Shown: positions 1-9,716, counted from the stretch's first letter. The stretch: DNA of 35,548 bases from Minisyncoccota bacterium (GCA_028715395.1 JAQURY010000007.1:1-35548), one strand, 5' to 3'. A program made the numbers and translations. The notes: a model not told the origin generated them from the letters alone.

Positions 1-270
1 AATATTTTGATTTTGGGAGTTGTGCCATATGCGATGGGGCTGGGATTTATTATGGCGGGCCTAGGATTTATTTCTATATTTCTGGCAAAAATAATCGGCT
101 TAATCGAAAATGTAATTTTGGCTTATATGCTTTTTATAATTGATTTATTTTCGCGTTTATCTTTGCCGATTCCCATGAAATCAATAAGCATTATTTTTGC
201 AGTAGGATATTATGCGTTTTTAATTTGGCTTATTATTAAATATAAAGCGGATGAAAAACGGGTCATTTAA
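1..270 (+). CDS. comEC: C-terminal membrane segment of ComEC/Rec2-like competence protein (5' truncated by window)
   Basis: Open from the window edge; hydrophobic multi-TM peptide followed by an overlapping MBL-fold ORF, as in the ComEC domain order. Confidence 0.6.
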   Translation, partial: NILILGVVPYAMGLGFIMAGLGFISIFLAKIIGLIENVILAYMLFIIDLFSRLSLPIPMKSISIIFAVGYYAFLIWLIIKYKADEKRVI

Positions 271-1093
271 AATAATTTTAGGTTTTCTAATCGCGGTTGA
301 TCTGGCGGTTTGGGGATTAATCGTTTTGCCGCCGGATGTTCGGGGTTCGGAGTTGTATTTTCTAAATGTCGGGCAGGGAGATTCCGAATTGGCAATTTTG
401 CCTGGAGGGATAAAGGCATTAATAGATGCCGGACCGGCAAACGGCCTGGCAAAGAAAAATCTGGAAGAAATCTTGCCTATAAACGACAGATATATTGATT
501 TGGTTTTAATTTCTCATCCGCAGATTGACCATATGGGCGGATTACCCGACATTCTGAAGACTTATAAAGTCGGAGCGGTTATTACCAATGGTGAAAGCAG
601 CGAAAATGATGTTTGGCGTGAAATTCAAAAAATCATTAAAGAAAACAATATCCCGCAAATTTCTTTGGCGGCGGGCGACAAAATAAAATTTAACAATGCC
701 GGAATAGATATTTTGTCTCCGAGCGGGGGAGCTGCAAGCGTAAATGACTCAGGATTGGTGGAGTTGTTAGATATTAATGGCGCAAAGGTGTTATTTACAG
801 CCGATGTCGGCGCTGAAACCGAAAAATATTTGGCGAATAAATACGATTTAGACATAGATATATTAAAAGTCGGCCATCACGGCTCAAAATTTTCCTCAGC
901 CGCAAGTTTCCTGAATAAAATCACGCCCGCGATTTCGGTAATTGAGGTCGGCAAGAACAGCTATGGCCACCCGACCAAAGAAGCGTTAAGCAGGTTGGCG
1001 GATATAGGTTCGCAGATATTCAGAACCGACAAAAATGGAATTGTGAAGATAGCATTCAAAAACAAAGAAATGGTAATTTTCACCCAAAAATAA
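251..1093 (+). CDS. ComEC-type metallo-beta-lactamase fold hydrolase (separate ORF)
   Basis: N-terminal TM, FLNVGQGDSELAILPGG, ISHPQIDHMGG and KVGHHGSKFSS motifs typical of the ComEC C-terminal MBL domain; overlaps the previous ORF by 20 nt. Confidence 0.85.
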   Translation: MKNGSFKIILGFLIAVDLAVWGLIVLPPDVRGSELYFLNVGQGDSELAILPGGIKALIDAGPANGLAKKNLEEILPINDRYIDLVLISHPQIDHMGGLPDILKTYKVGAVITNGESSENDVWREIQKIIKENNIPQISLAAGDKIKFNNAGIDILSPSGGAASVNDSGLVELLDINGAKVLFTADVGAETEKYLANKYDLDIDILKVGHHGSKFSSAASFLNKITPAISVIEVGKNSYGHPTKEALSRLADIGSQIFRTDKNGIVKIAFKNKEMVIFTQK

Positions 1094-1096
1094 TCT

Positions 1097-1130
1097 GTAT
1101 AGTATATGCTAATATTAGCATATACTATAC
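1097..1130. repeat. 34-nt perfect palindrome, copy 1
   Basis: GTATAGTATATGCTAATATTAGCATATACTATAC equals its own reverse complement; identical to copies at 11688 and 12009. Confidence 0.95.
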
Positions 1131-1285
1131 AAAGTTTAATGAGGGGATTTTGTTGGAAGGAGAGTCAATAAGAAGTATTAATGAGAAGCAAAAGAAGCGG
1201 GTTGAAGGTTTTCCAAAAATCGTGATATCATTTTATTTATCACAGTTTCTGGCGTTTAATGCCCAGTTACTAGTGGCTAAAATTC

Positions 1286-2683
1286 ATGAGAACGTTGATT
1301 GCGGATATCGTTAAAAACGAAGGCAAGAAAGTTGAGCTTATGGGCTGGGTGAATGTTCGCCGAGACCATGGCAAAATTATTTTTATTGATTTAAGGGACA
1401 GATCCGGCGTTTGTCAGGTTGTTTTTCTTTCTAAACCGCAGGAACTTTATACTACGGCGACAACTTTGCGTTCCGAATGGGTTGCCAAGATTACGGGAAC
1501 CGTCAATAAGAGGCCGGCCAACATGGTGAACAAAGAAATCACTACGGGAGAATATGAGGTGCTGGCGGAAGAGGTGGTTGTTTTAGGCGAGGCGAAGACC
1601 CCGCCTTTTGATTTGCAGACCGATGGCTATGATGTCGGCGAGGATGTGAGAATGAAATATCGCTATCTGGATTTGCGGCGCGCAAGGTTGAATAAAAATC
1701 TTAAACTCCGCAGCGAGGGTTTGCGTCTGATAACAGATTTTTTGACGGATAACGGATTTATAAATGTTGAAACTCCGATTCTTGGAAAATCCACTCCGGA
1801 AGGAGCCAGGGATTATTTGGTGCCGTCCCGCTTGCATGCCGGAAAGTTTTACGCGCTTCCGCAATCTCCGCAGCAATACAAGCAGCTTTTGATGGTGGCG
1901 GGCATGGAAAGATATTTCCAGATTGCGCGCTGTTTCAGAGACGAGGATACAAGGGGCGACCGACAGCCGGAATTCACCCAGCTGGATTTGGAACTCAGTT
2001 TTACGAATGAAGAAGAGATAATGGATTTAATGGAAAATCTTTTGATTTATTTGGCGGAAAAACTCGTGCCGGAGAAAAAGATTATGAAAAAACCGTTTCC
2101 GCGCCTTACTTATGCGGAAGCGATGAAAAAATATGAAAGCGACAAGCCGGATTTGAGAAAGGATAAAGAAAATAACAAAGAGCTGGCTTTCTGCTGGGTA
2201 ACAGATTTCCCTCTTTTTGAATATTCCGAAACGGAAAAAAGACTGATGGCCAAGCACCATCCTTTTACCAGTCCAAATGAAGATGATTTGAATAAGCTAG
2301 AAAAGAAGTCCGAAGAAGTCCGCGCTAGGGCTTATGATGTGGCTTTAAATGGATTTGAAATAGGCGGAGGTTCCATCCGTATTCATAAGCCGGAATTGCA
2401 GCAAAAAATGTTTAAGGCGCTCGGATTATCGGATGAAACTGTTAAAAACCAATTTGGGCATTTGATAGAAGCGTTTGAAAGCGGCGCTCCTCCGCATGGC
2501 GGAATTGCAATCGGCCTTGACCGGTTGTTCGCTTTGCTTTTTGGAGAACCAAATATCCGAGAAGTTATTGCGTTTCCAAAAACTGGCGATGGCAGTGACT
2601 TAATGATGGACGCGCCGTCAGAAGCGGATAAAAAACAATTGAAAGAATTAAATATAGAAATAATTAAGAAAAACAAAAAATAA
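1286..2683 (+). CDS. aspS: Aspartyl-tRNA synthetase, bacterial-type core lacking the GAD insertion
   Basis: GWVNVRRDHGKIIFIDLRDRSG, YFQIARCFRDEDTRGDRQPEFTQLDLE, GGIAIGLDRL class II motifs; 465 aa. Confidence 0.93.
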   Translation: MRTLIADIVKNEGKKVELMGWVNVRRDHGKIIFIDLRDRSGVCQVVFLSKPQELYTTATTLRSEWVAKITGTVNKRPANMVNKEITTGEYEVLAEEVVVLGEAKTPPFDLQTDGYDVGEDVRMKYRYLDLRRARLNKNLKLRSEGLRLITDFLTDNGFINVETPILGKSTPEGARDYLVPSRLHAGKFYALPQSPQQYKQLLMVAGMERYFQIARCFRDEDTRGDRQPEFTQLDLELSFTNEEEIMDLMENLLIYLAEKLVPEKKIMKKPFPRLTYAEAMKKYESDKPDLRKDKENNKELAFCWVTDFPLFEYSETEKRLMAKHHPFTSPNEDDLNKLEKKSEEVRARAYDVALNGFEIGGGSIRIHKPELQQKMFKALGLSDETVKNQFGHLIEAFESGAPPHGGIAIGLDRLFALLFGEPNIREVIAFPKTGDGSDLMMDAPSEADKKQLKELNIEIIKKNKK

Positions 2684-2685
2684 AC

Positions 2686-3279
2686 ATGGTAAAAAAACTC
2701 AAAGAAGAAAAAACATTAATATTGATAAAACCGGACGGAGTAAAAAGAGGATTGGTGGGAGAAGTTATAAAAAGAATCGAGCAGAGAGGATTAAAAATTG
2801 TCGGACTTCAGATGTTTCAGGCAACGGCAAAAGACATATCCAAGCATTATTCAACCGCGGAAGCCAATCTTAAAAGAATGGGAGAAAAAGCCGTGGCGGG
2901 ATATCAGAAATTCGGAATGGATCCTAAAAAAGAATTGGGAACTGACGATCCGCTGAAAGCCGGGAAAATGGTTCATTCTTGGCTGGTGGAATATTTTACT
3001 TCCGCGCCGATTATTAAAATGGTTATTCAGGGAGTGCAAGCCGTTGAGATGGTGAGAAAACTGGTTGGAGATACGATGCCGGCAAAAGCCGAAATGGGAA
3101 CGATTCGCGGAGATTTTTCAGTTGATTCTTCGGTTTTAGCCAATTCCCAGAAGCGTGCGGTCAGAAATATCGTTCATGCTTCCGGAGAAATTGAGGAAGC
3201 CAAGGAGGAAATATTGCTTTGGTTTAAACCCGAAGAAATTCACGAATATAAGAGAGCCGAGGAGGACATTATGTTTTAA
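2686..3279 (+). CDS. ndk: Nucleoside diphosphate kinase with internal insertion
   Basis: TLILIKPDGVKRGLVGEVIKRIEQRGLKIVG and NIVHASGEIEEAKEEILLWF (catalytic His) motifs; 197 aa. Confidence 0.92.
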   Translation: MVKKLKEEKTLILIKPDGVKRGLVGEVIKRIEQRGLKIVGLQMFQATAKDISKHYSTAEANLKRMGEKAVAGYQKFGMDPKKELGTDDPLKAGKMVHSWLVEYFTSAPIIKMVIQGVQAVEMVRKLVGDTMPAKAEMGTIRGDFSVDSSVLANSQKRAVRNIVHASGEIEEAKEEILLWFKPEEIHEYKRAEEDIMF

Positions 3280-3326
3280 GGGCATTTTAAATAGTTTTTT
3301 GTCTTGACAACTATTCACTTTTTTTA

Positions 3327-3355
3327 TTAACAGCCCGGCTGGTCAGGGGTATAAT
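3327..3355 (+). promoter_or_regulatory. Sigma-70-type promoter of the 6S-like RNA
   Basis: TTAACA (3327-3332) - 17 nt - TATAAT (3350-3355). Confidence 0.75.
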
Positions 3356-3360
3356 TAAAT

Positions 3361-3510
3361 TGAAATCCTGTTTGGTTTCCTGATTAGTCTATGTTAATAG
3401 GGAGAGCGAAGCGAAATGGGCCGTGGCTCGTTTCTGAGCTCACCCACCTAAATTTAGCAGGGACTTCCAACAGGGTTTTGCTAAAGGTGCCGCATGTCGC
3501 GGCATTTTTA
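3361..3510 (+). ncRNA. Candidate 6S-like small RNA
   Basis: About 150 nt promoter-to-terminator unit; long closing stem (AAATCCTGTTTGG with CCAACAGGGTTT, then CCTG/CAGG), large internal open region, inner GAAGCG/CGTTTC hairpin, terminator TGCCGC-N5-GCGGCA-TTTTT. Confidence 0.5.
3488..3509 (+). terminator. Rho-independent terminator
   Basis: TGCCGC ATGTC GCGGCA followed by TTTTT. Confidence 0.75.
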
Positions 3511-3548
3511 TTTGAATCAGCGCGAAACTTTGTGTATTCTGATAAAAA

Positions 3549-3620
3549 CGGACTGTAGTATAACGGTAGTATATGCCCTTGGGGTGGGCACGAACCGGGT
3601 TCAACTCCCGGCAGTCCGAC
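3549..3620 (+). tRNA. tRNA-Pro (anticodon GGG)
   Basis: Acceptor CGGACTG/CAGTCCG, anticodon stem-loop TGCCC-TTGGGGT-GGGCA, T arm CCGGGTTCAACTCCCGG; no encoded CCA. Confidence 0.93.
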
Positions 3621-3698
3621 AATTTCAATTGACTATAATCTTTCTTATAAGATAAGATATATTTTTAGCTGTTTGAAAAACCAAAAAGGAGTTAAAAA

Positions 3699-4262
3699 AT
3701 GGGAGCTATGATAGTCGGAGTATCCGGAGGAATCGCAAGTTTTTCCGAAGAAGCGGCAAGGCGGTATTGCGCCGAACATGAAATACACATCGAAGAGATG
3801 AAGTATCTCATTAATGCGGGCGGCGTTTTAAAGGCCTTGAACGGGGGCCATATCAATCTGGGATTTTTCCCGATTGAAAATTCCAACGGCGGAATAGTTT
3901 ACGAATCAATCCGCGCGATGGGACGGGATGCTTTCGATATCAAAGAATTTTTTGAGATTGATGTCCGGCATTGCCTGATGATAAGGCCAGATGCCAATCC
4001 CAAAAAAATAAAACTGATCGTTTCTCACGATCAGGCGCTCAAGCAGTGCAGGATGTACTTGAGGATAAAATATCCCAAGGCCGAGATTAAGCCGTGGTCG
4101 GATACTGCCAGCGCAGTTAAGGATCTGCGCGAGGGCAAGCTTCCAAAGAATTCGGCGGCTATCGCTTCGTTCAAAGCTGCCAAATATTATGGAATGAAAG
4201 TAGTGGAGAAAAACATCCAGGATCTGAAGTTCAACTTCACCACGTTCCTGGCCGTGACGTAA
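3699..4262 (+). CDS. Prephenate dehydratase-like protein (no ACT domain)
   Basis: FSEEAARRYC, LGFFPIENSNGGIVYESI, IASFKAAKYYGMKVVEKNIQD, NFTTF resemble PDT-domain motifs; stops after the catalytic domain (187 aa). Confidence 0.7.
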   Translation: MGAMIVGVSGGIASFSEEAARRYCAEHEIHIEEMKYLINAGGVLKALNGGHINLGFFPIENSNGGIVYESIRAMGRDAFDIKEFFEIDVRHCLMIRPDANPKKIKLIVSHDQALKQCRMYLRIKYPKAEIKPWSDTASAVKDLREGKLPKNSAAIASFKAAKYYGMKVVEKNIQDLKFNFTTFLAVT

Positions 4263-4267
4263 AATAA

Positions 4268-4300
4268 AAAATCCCTCGATTTCGGTCGGGGGATTTTTAT
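4268..4300. terminator. Bidirectional terminator between convergent genes
   Basis: AATCCCTCGATTTCGGTCGGGGGATT with A-tract upstream and T-tract downstream. Confidence 0.7.
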
Positions 4301-4485
4301 TTTGGAGCTCTTAATTTTCTCAAGCACTTTACGCAAAGCTTAAACCTGCCGGTTTTTCCGGGAATTTTGCCCCACTGCAAGTTGGGCTGCTTTCTGGTCA
4401 TATTGGTCGGATTATAATGGGCGCGCAAAAGTTTTCTGGTGCCTCCCATCAAATACGCTTTTTTACATAACGCGCATGCCTTCAT
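4297..4485 (-). CDS. rpmB: Ribosomal protein bL28
   Basis: MKACALCKKAYLMGG...NPTNMTRKQPNLQW...KLCVKCLRKL. Confidence 0.9.
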   Translation of the reverse strand: MKACALCKKAYLMGGTRKLLRAHYNPTNMTRKQPNLQWGKIPGKTGRFKLCVKCLRKLRAPK

Positions 4486-4566
4486 AGTGTTTTAATATTA
4501 TACGATAAATCGGCACAAATCAAGCGGGCTTAATCTTTTTCTTCTTTTGGATTATATTTTAAGCAT

Positions 4567-6285
4567 ATGAGTTCCGACACAACCCAGCAAATAAAGGAAA
4601 AATTGGATATTGTTGATTTTCTGAAACAGTATCTTGAACTTAAACCGGCGGGAAAAAATTTCAAAGCCAATTGTCCGTTCCACAAGGAAAAAACTCCTTC
4701 TTTTATGGTTTCGCCGGAAAGGCAGACCTGGCATTGTTTTGGCGCTTGCAATGAAGGGGGCGACATCATCAAATTTCTGATGAAATACGAAAATCTGGAA
4801 TTTTATGATGCGCTTAAAATATTGGCGGAAAAAGCGGGCGTGGATATATCCAAAACCGCCGGCCGCGATTACAACATCCACAACATCTTATATAAAATAC
4901 TTGATTCCGCCAAAGATTTTTTTGTTTCGAATTTATATGCTTCCGACTCAGTAAAAAATTACGCCAAAGAACGGGGTCTTAAGGGAGAAACGGTAAAAGA
5001 ATTTGAGCTTGGTTTGGCGCCGGACGGTTCGGATGCTTTAACAAAACATCTTTTGAAACAGGGATTTAATATTAATGACATTGAGCGCGCCGGAATGACT
5101 ATAAAAACCGAAAGAGGAACATATTGGGACAGGTTCCGTTCGCGGCTGATGTTTCCGATTCATAATCACGTCGGAAAGGTGGTCGGATTTACGGGAAGAA
5201 TTTTGCCGGGTGTTGACGACACAAATGTCGGCAAATATGTAAACAGTCCCGAATCGCCGATTTTCCAGAAATCAAAACTTCTTTACGGATTTTACAACAC
5301 CAAGAATGATATTCGCGAAACCAAGCAGGCGGTTTTAGTTGAGGGGCAGATGGATTTTTTGATGGCTTGGCAGGATGGAATTAAAAATATTGCCGCCTCT
5401 TCGGGTACGGCGCTGACCGAAGAACATCTTAAAACTTTAAGAAGAATCGCCGATGAGATTGTTCTGAGTTTTGACGCCGATGAGGCGGGGCAAAATGCCG
5501 CCGAAAGAAGCATTGATTTGGCGGCGGCGCAGGACTTCACGATTAAGGTTCTTGTTATTGACGATAAGGACTTTAAAGATCCGGCGGACATAGCCAAAAA
5601 CAAGCCGGGAGAACTCAAAAAAATGGTTGAAAAAGCCAAGTCGGCGATGGATTATTATTTTCACAAATATCTTTCCGGTTCCGGCAAGGATCTAAAACAA
5701 AAGAAAAATAACATCAGAATCGTGCTTTCAAAAATAAAGCATCTGGCAAGCGCGGTTGAACGCGACCATTGGATAAAAGAATTGGCCGCTAAAACTTATC
5801 TGGACGAAAAAGTCCTTGTGGAAGAAATGGAGTCTGTGAAAGATAGCGCTTTTCCCAGGCCGGTTTCCGAACAGCAGCAGGCAGAGAAAAATAATTCTTC
5901 GCGAGTTGATTTAATTTGTCAGCGGATTCTCGGAATAGTTTTTAACGGCAAGAATGAGGAGTTTAAAAATTTGATGGAGGATTATGTGAAATATTTGCCG
6001 GATTACTACAAAGATATTTATGAGGGCAAAAACGCGGGAGATTTGGAAAGCTTAATTGGATTAATCGGATTGCGTTACAGTTTTGAAAATCAGGAAGCCG
6101 GTCCGGAAGTCATAAAAAACGAATTTTTGATTCTTTTAAATGTTCTCAAAAAAGAATCTTTAAAAAAGAGGCAAACAGAGCTGAAACAGCTGATAAATAA
6201 GCTAGATATTGATGGCGATAAAGAGGGTAGCGCTAAGGCATCTAAGGAGTTTGACACCATATCCAAGGAGATACATAATTTATGA
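4567..6285 (+). CDS. dnaG: DNA primase
   Basis: N-terminal CHC2-type zinc-finger FKANCPFHKEKTPSFMVSPERQTWHCFGACNEGGD; TOPRIM VLVEGQMDFLMAWQDG and LSFDADEAGQNAAERS. Confidence 0.95.
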   Translation: MSSDTTQQIKEKLDIVDFLKQYLELKPAGKNFKANCPFHKEKTPSFMVSPERQTWHCFGACNEGGDIIKFLMKYENLEFYDALKILAEKAGVDISKTAGRDYNIHNILYKILDSAKDFFVSNLYASDSVKNYAKERGLKGETVKEFELGLAPDGSDALTKHLLKQGFNINDIERAGMTIKTERGTYWDRFRSRLMFPIHNHVGKVVGFTGRILPGVDDTNVGKYVNSPESPIFQKSKLLYGFYNTKNDIRETKQAVLVEGQMDFLMAWQDGIKNIAASSGTALTEEHLKTLRRIADEIVLSFDADEAGQNAAERSIDLAAAQDFTIKVLVIDDKDFKDPADIAKNKPGELKKMVEKAKSAMDYYFHKYLSGSGKDLKQKKNNIRIVLSKIKHLASAVERDHWIKELAAKTYLDEKVLVEEMESVKDSAFPRPVSEQQQAEKNNSSRVDLICQRILGIVFNGKNEEFKNLMEDYVKYLPDYYKDIYEGKNAGDLESLIGLIGLRYSFENQEAGPEVIKNEFLILLNVLKKESLKKRQTELKQLINKLDIDGDKEGSAKASKEFDTISKEIHNL

Positions 6286-6383
6286 AGATGGCGATTCTAC
6301 CGCTTTTTGACTTGTTTTTAACCTATGAAAACTAATTAAATAAGATTTATCCATAAGATTCCTCAAAAAGGCATTTTTTTATT

Positions 6384-7553
6384 TTGTTATCAAAACCTAT
6401 GGCGCAAAAAAAGAAAAAAACAAAATCTTTCAAACCAAAAACTTTTAAAAGGAATTTGGGCAAAAAGCTTACGCCTAAGCAGCAAGGCGAACAGCAAGCT
6501 CTTGAAGAATTGATAGCCCGCGGACGCGGACGCGGATTTGTTACGGATTCCGAAGTTATACACTTCTTCCCAAAAATTGAGGATGACGTCAGTTTTTTGG
6601 AAGAGGTATATAACCGCCTTGAAGAAGCGAATATTAAAATTATAGAAACAAGCCATCTTATTGAGCTTCCCAAAGAGGAAGAAATCAGTGAAAAAGAAAT
6701 AAAGAGTTTTAACATAGAGGGGGATTTGCCGGATTCGGTTCAGATGTATCTGAAAGAAATCGGTAAAACGCCCCTTTTGACTTCTGACCAGGAAAAGGAA
6801 TTGGCTAAGCGTTGCGAAAAAGGAGATAGGGAAGCGCGCAATAAATTTATGCAGTCCAATTTAAGATTGGTCGTTTCCATTGCGAAGCGCTATGTTAATC
6901 GCTCCCCGAATCTTGGAATTTTAGATTTGATTCAGGAGGGAAATATAGGCTTAAGCCGCGCCGTTGATAAATTTGATTATCGGCGCGGTTTTAAATTTTC
7001 CACTTACGCGACTTGGTGGATAAGGCAGGCAATTACCAGGGCCTTGGCAGATCAGTCAAGAACCATTAGAATACCTGTTCATATGGTTGAGACCATATCC
7101 AAGTATTCCCAGGCCAAAAGGCGCCTGACGCAGGAGCTTGGCAGAGACCCTTTGCCCGAAGAAATTGCCATAGAGATGGGCATGCCGGTTGAAAAAATAC
7201 ATCACATTCAGAAAATCTCCCAGGACGTGGTATCGCTTGAATCGCCGGTCGGGGAAGATGACGATGACTCCACAATTTCGGAATTTATTCCGGATGAAAA
7301 AAACTTAAGCCCTTCGCAGAACGCTTCTCAAATGCTGCTTAAAGAGCAGATCAAAAAGATTTTAATTGACCTTGCTCCGCGCGAGCAGAAAATATTGCAG
7401 ATGCGTTTCGGGCTGGAAGACGGCGTTACCCATACTCTTGAAGAGGTGGGTAAAGAGTTTGGCGTCACCAGAGAGAGAATCCGGCAGATTGAAGCCAAAG
7501 CGTTGGCCAGAATTAAGGGCCATGAAAAAGCCCATTTGATAGAAGGGTATTAA
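6384..7553 (+). CDS. rpoD: Primary RNA polymerase sigma factor
   Basis: [94 protein letters not shown]. An ATG at 6399 is an alternative start. Confidence 0.96.
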   Translation: MLSKPMAQKKKKTKSFKPKTFKRNLGKKLTPKQQGEQQALEELIARGRGRGFVTDSEVIHFFPKIEDDVSFLEEVYNRLEEANIKIIETSHLIELPKEEEISEKEIKSFNIEGDLPDSVQMYLKEIGKTPLLTSDQEKELAKRCEKGDREARNKFMQSNLRLVVSIAKRYVNRSPNLGILDLIQEGNIGLSRAVDKFDYRRGFKFSTYATWWIRQAITRALADQSRTIRIPVHMVETISKYSQAKRRLTQELGRDPLPEEIAIEMGMPVEKIHHIQKISQDVVSLESPVGEDDDDSTISEFIPDEKNLSPSQNASQMLLKEQIKKILIDLAPREQKILQMRFGLEDGVTHTLEEVGKEFGVTRERIRQIEAKALARIKGHEKAHLIEGY

Positions 7554-7557
7554 AAAT

Positions 7558-8964
7558 ATGAAAAAAATCACTAAAACAATTTTAATATTGGCGGCCGCTA
7601 ATTTATGCTGGCTTAATTTTGCGTTTGCGCAGTCGGAAAATATTTCCCAGGATTTGGGAGTTTCCAAGCCGATGGTTTTGCCGACTAATCCGTTTTATTT
7701 CCTCAAGGAATTTAAGCGCGGAGTCCAGAAAACTTTTGTTTTTAATCCGGTCAAAAAGCTTGAATTGGAGCTTCAGATTGCCAGCGAGAAAATGGCTGAA
7801 TTGGGCAAGCTGGAAGAAATTATCGGACAGGATGACGCGGCTTTGATTAAGGCCATAAATAACTATGAAAATAATCTTGACGGATTAAGCGGGAAAATAA
7901 AAAATATCCAGGAGAATTACAAAAATAATTCCCGCCTGGATTCTTTCCTTGACGATTTTGTTGCCAACGGCGCCAAGCATATTGAATTTCTTTCTTATTT
8001 AAAATCAAAAACAAACGACATTAAAATTTTGCAAAAGCTGGGGGAGGCGCAGGATAAAATAGCGGCGCTGGTAGCGCAAATTTTGGCGGGAACGGAAAGT
8101 GGTGATATTTTGGAATCCCGTCTTGAAAGAGCTTTTAAAAAAACAGGAGTTAATTTAGTTGAAAAATTAAAAGCAATCGGAGCGTTGGATAAAATAGAAG
8201 AAAAATTATCGGCGGAAGAAAAAAACAGAATTCTTGATTTCAAAGAAACGCTGATTATCAATACCCAGAGCGGAATTAAAACCGAAGAAATACAAAATAT
8301 TTTTATTTCAGCTTTTGAAGAATTACAGATGGATTCGCTCAGCAAAATAAGAATTATTGATGAAATAAAAGAGGGCGCAATTAACGATGATATTAAAAGC
8401 GCGCTTAATTCCATAAGGCAGGAAGTTTTGGAACGGGCGCAGAGCGAAAAAGATCTGCAAAAAGTTCAGGCTGAAAATATGGTGAACGAAGCGGATTCAC
8501 TGGTAAATGAACTTATGGAAAAGCTGAAAAACCTCAATCTCAAAAGCGAGTTTATAAATTTGGCGATTTCCAAGGCGGATTTCAATCTTACGCAGGCGAA
8601 GAATTCTTTCCAGTACGGAGATTACGGACAGGTTTTCACATTGGCTTCTGCCGCGGCTTCTGCCGCCCGCTCGGCATTAACGCAGGTCCTGAAATTTGAG
8701 GAGAATACGGGCAATTTTGACAACGATATCCAGAATTTAAAGGAAAAATATGACGAGCTTTCGGAGCGCGCCAGAAGCATGAATTTAGACAAGGTCAGTG
8801 CCCCCGAATTCTTCGAATTTATGAAGCAAAGCGAGTCCTTGCTTGTAAAAATTTCAGATTATGTCAATAAAAAGCTCAAAGCCAGCTCGGATACCATAAT
8901 TTCTTCCATTAAGAACGTAAAAATTCTTTTATCTCAGGCGGAAAACGAGCTGAAACAATATTAA
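7558..8964 (+). CDS. Secreted DUF5667-like helical protein
   Basis: Signal peptide; PTNPFYFLKEFKRGVQKTFVFNPVKKLELELQIASEKMAE matches the DUF5667 pattern known to me; long coiled-coil-like remainder. Confidence 0.65.
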   Translation: MKKITKTILILAAANLCWLNFAFAQSENISQDLGVSKPMVLPTNPFYFLKEFKRGVQKTFVFNPVKKLELELQIASEKMAELGKLEEIIGQDDAALIKAINNYENNLDGLSGKIKNIQENYKNNSRLDSFLDDFVANGAKHIEFLSYLKSKTNDIKILQKLGEAQDKIAALVAQILAGTESGDILESRLERAFKKTGVNLVEKLKAIGALDKIEEKLSAEEKNRILDFKETLIINTQSGIKTEEIQNIFISAFEELQMDSLSKIRIIDEIKEGAINDDIKSALNSIRQEVLERAQSEKDLQKVQAENMVNEADSLVNELMEKLKNLNLKSEFINLAISKADFNLTQAKNSFQYGDYGQVFTLASAAASAARSALTQVLKFEENTGNFDNDIQNLKEKYDELSERARSMNLDKVSAPEFFEFMKQSESLLVKISDYVNKKLKASSDTIISSIKNVKILLSQAENELKQY

Positions 8965-8969
8965 TTTCA

Positions 8970-9641
8970 GTGGATGATATTTACAGCCAGAAATGGCGTA
9001 TATTTTTAAGAAAAATTTGGCCGCTTAGGTTTATTCCTTTTGTTGATTTTGTTTTGACGGCCGGCTCGCTTGCTACCGGCGAAGTCCATAATAATTCCGA
9101 CTTTGATGTTATTGTCGGGGTGAAGCCCGGGCGGATTTTTACAGTCCGCTTTTGTTGTTTTATGGCGTTCGGGCTGCTTGGCTGGCGCAAGAAAAAAAAT
9201 GATACGGAAAAATCGGGAAGCGATAAGATTTGTTTCAATCATTTCATCTCTCCGGCGGCTTACCGGCTTTCCGAGCCGCACAACGAATACTGGAAAAACC
9301 TTTATTCGTCTCTGGTGCCTGTTTTTGGAAATCAGGAAACAATCCAAAAATTTTTCAACGCTAATTCCTACTGGATGGGAAAAAGGCGAATTTATCAAAA
9401 AGATTCAAGGCTTATTTATGAGAAGGGGAATTTTATTGCCGGTTTAAGAGAAAAACTTTTGAGCGGCCGTTTCGGAAATTGGCTGGAACGGATTTTCAAG
9501 CAAGTCCAGATAAGAAAAAATAAAATGAATTTATCTCAGGAGAATACTTATAGGCCGCGAATAATTCTTAATGACAATGAATTGGAATTTCACCCCCACA
9601 CCAAGCGAATAGAAGATTTCTGTGAAAATCAGAAGAAATAA
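8970..9641 (+). CDS. Nucleotidyltransferase-fold protein
   Basis: LTAGSLATGEVHNNSDFDVIVGV resembles the Pol-beta NTase GS...DxD motif. Start codon uncertain. Confidence 0.6.
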   Translation: MDDIYSQKWRIFLRKIWPLRFIPFVDFVLTAGSLATGEVHNNSDFDVIVGVKPGRIFTVRFCCFMAFGLLGWRKKKNDTEKSGSDKICFNHFISPAAYRLSEPHNEYWKNLYSSLVPVFGNQETIQKFFNANSYWMGKRRIYQKDSRLIYEKGNFIAGLREKLLSGRFGNWLERIFKQVQIRKNKMNLSQENTYRPRIILNDNELEFHPHTKRIEDFCENQKK

Positions 9642-9669
9642 TCTTTTAAAGTCCCAAAAAGCTTTTTAA

Positions 9670-9698
9670 AATCCCGTTTGACATAACGGGATTTTTTA
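9670..9698 (+). terminator. Rho-independent terminator
   Basis: AATCCCGTT TGACAT AACGGGATT TTTTA. Confidence 0.8.
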
Positions 9699-9716
9699 TT
9701 TAAAATACTAACTATT

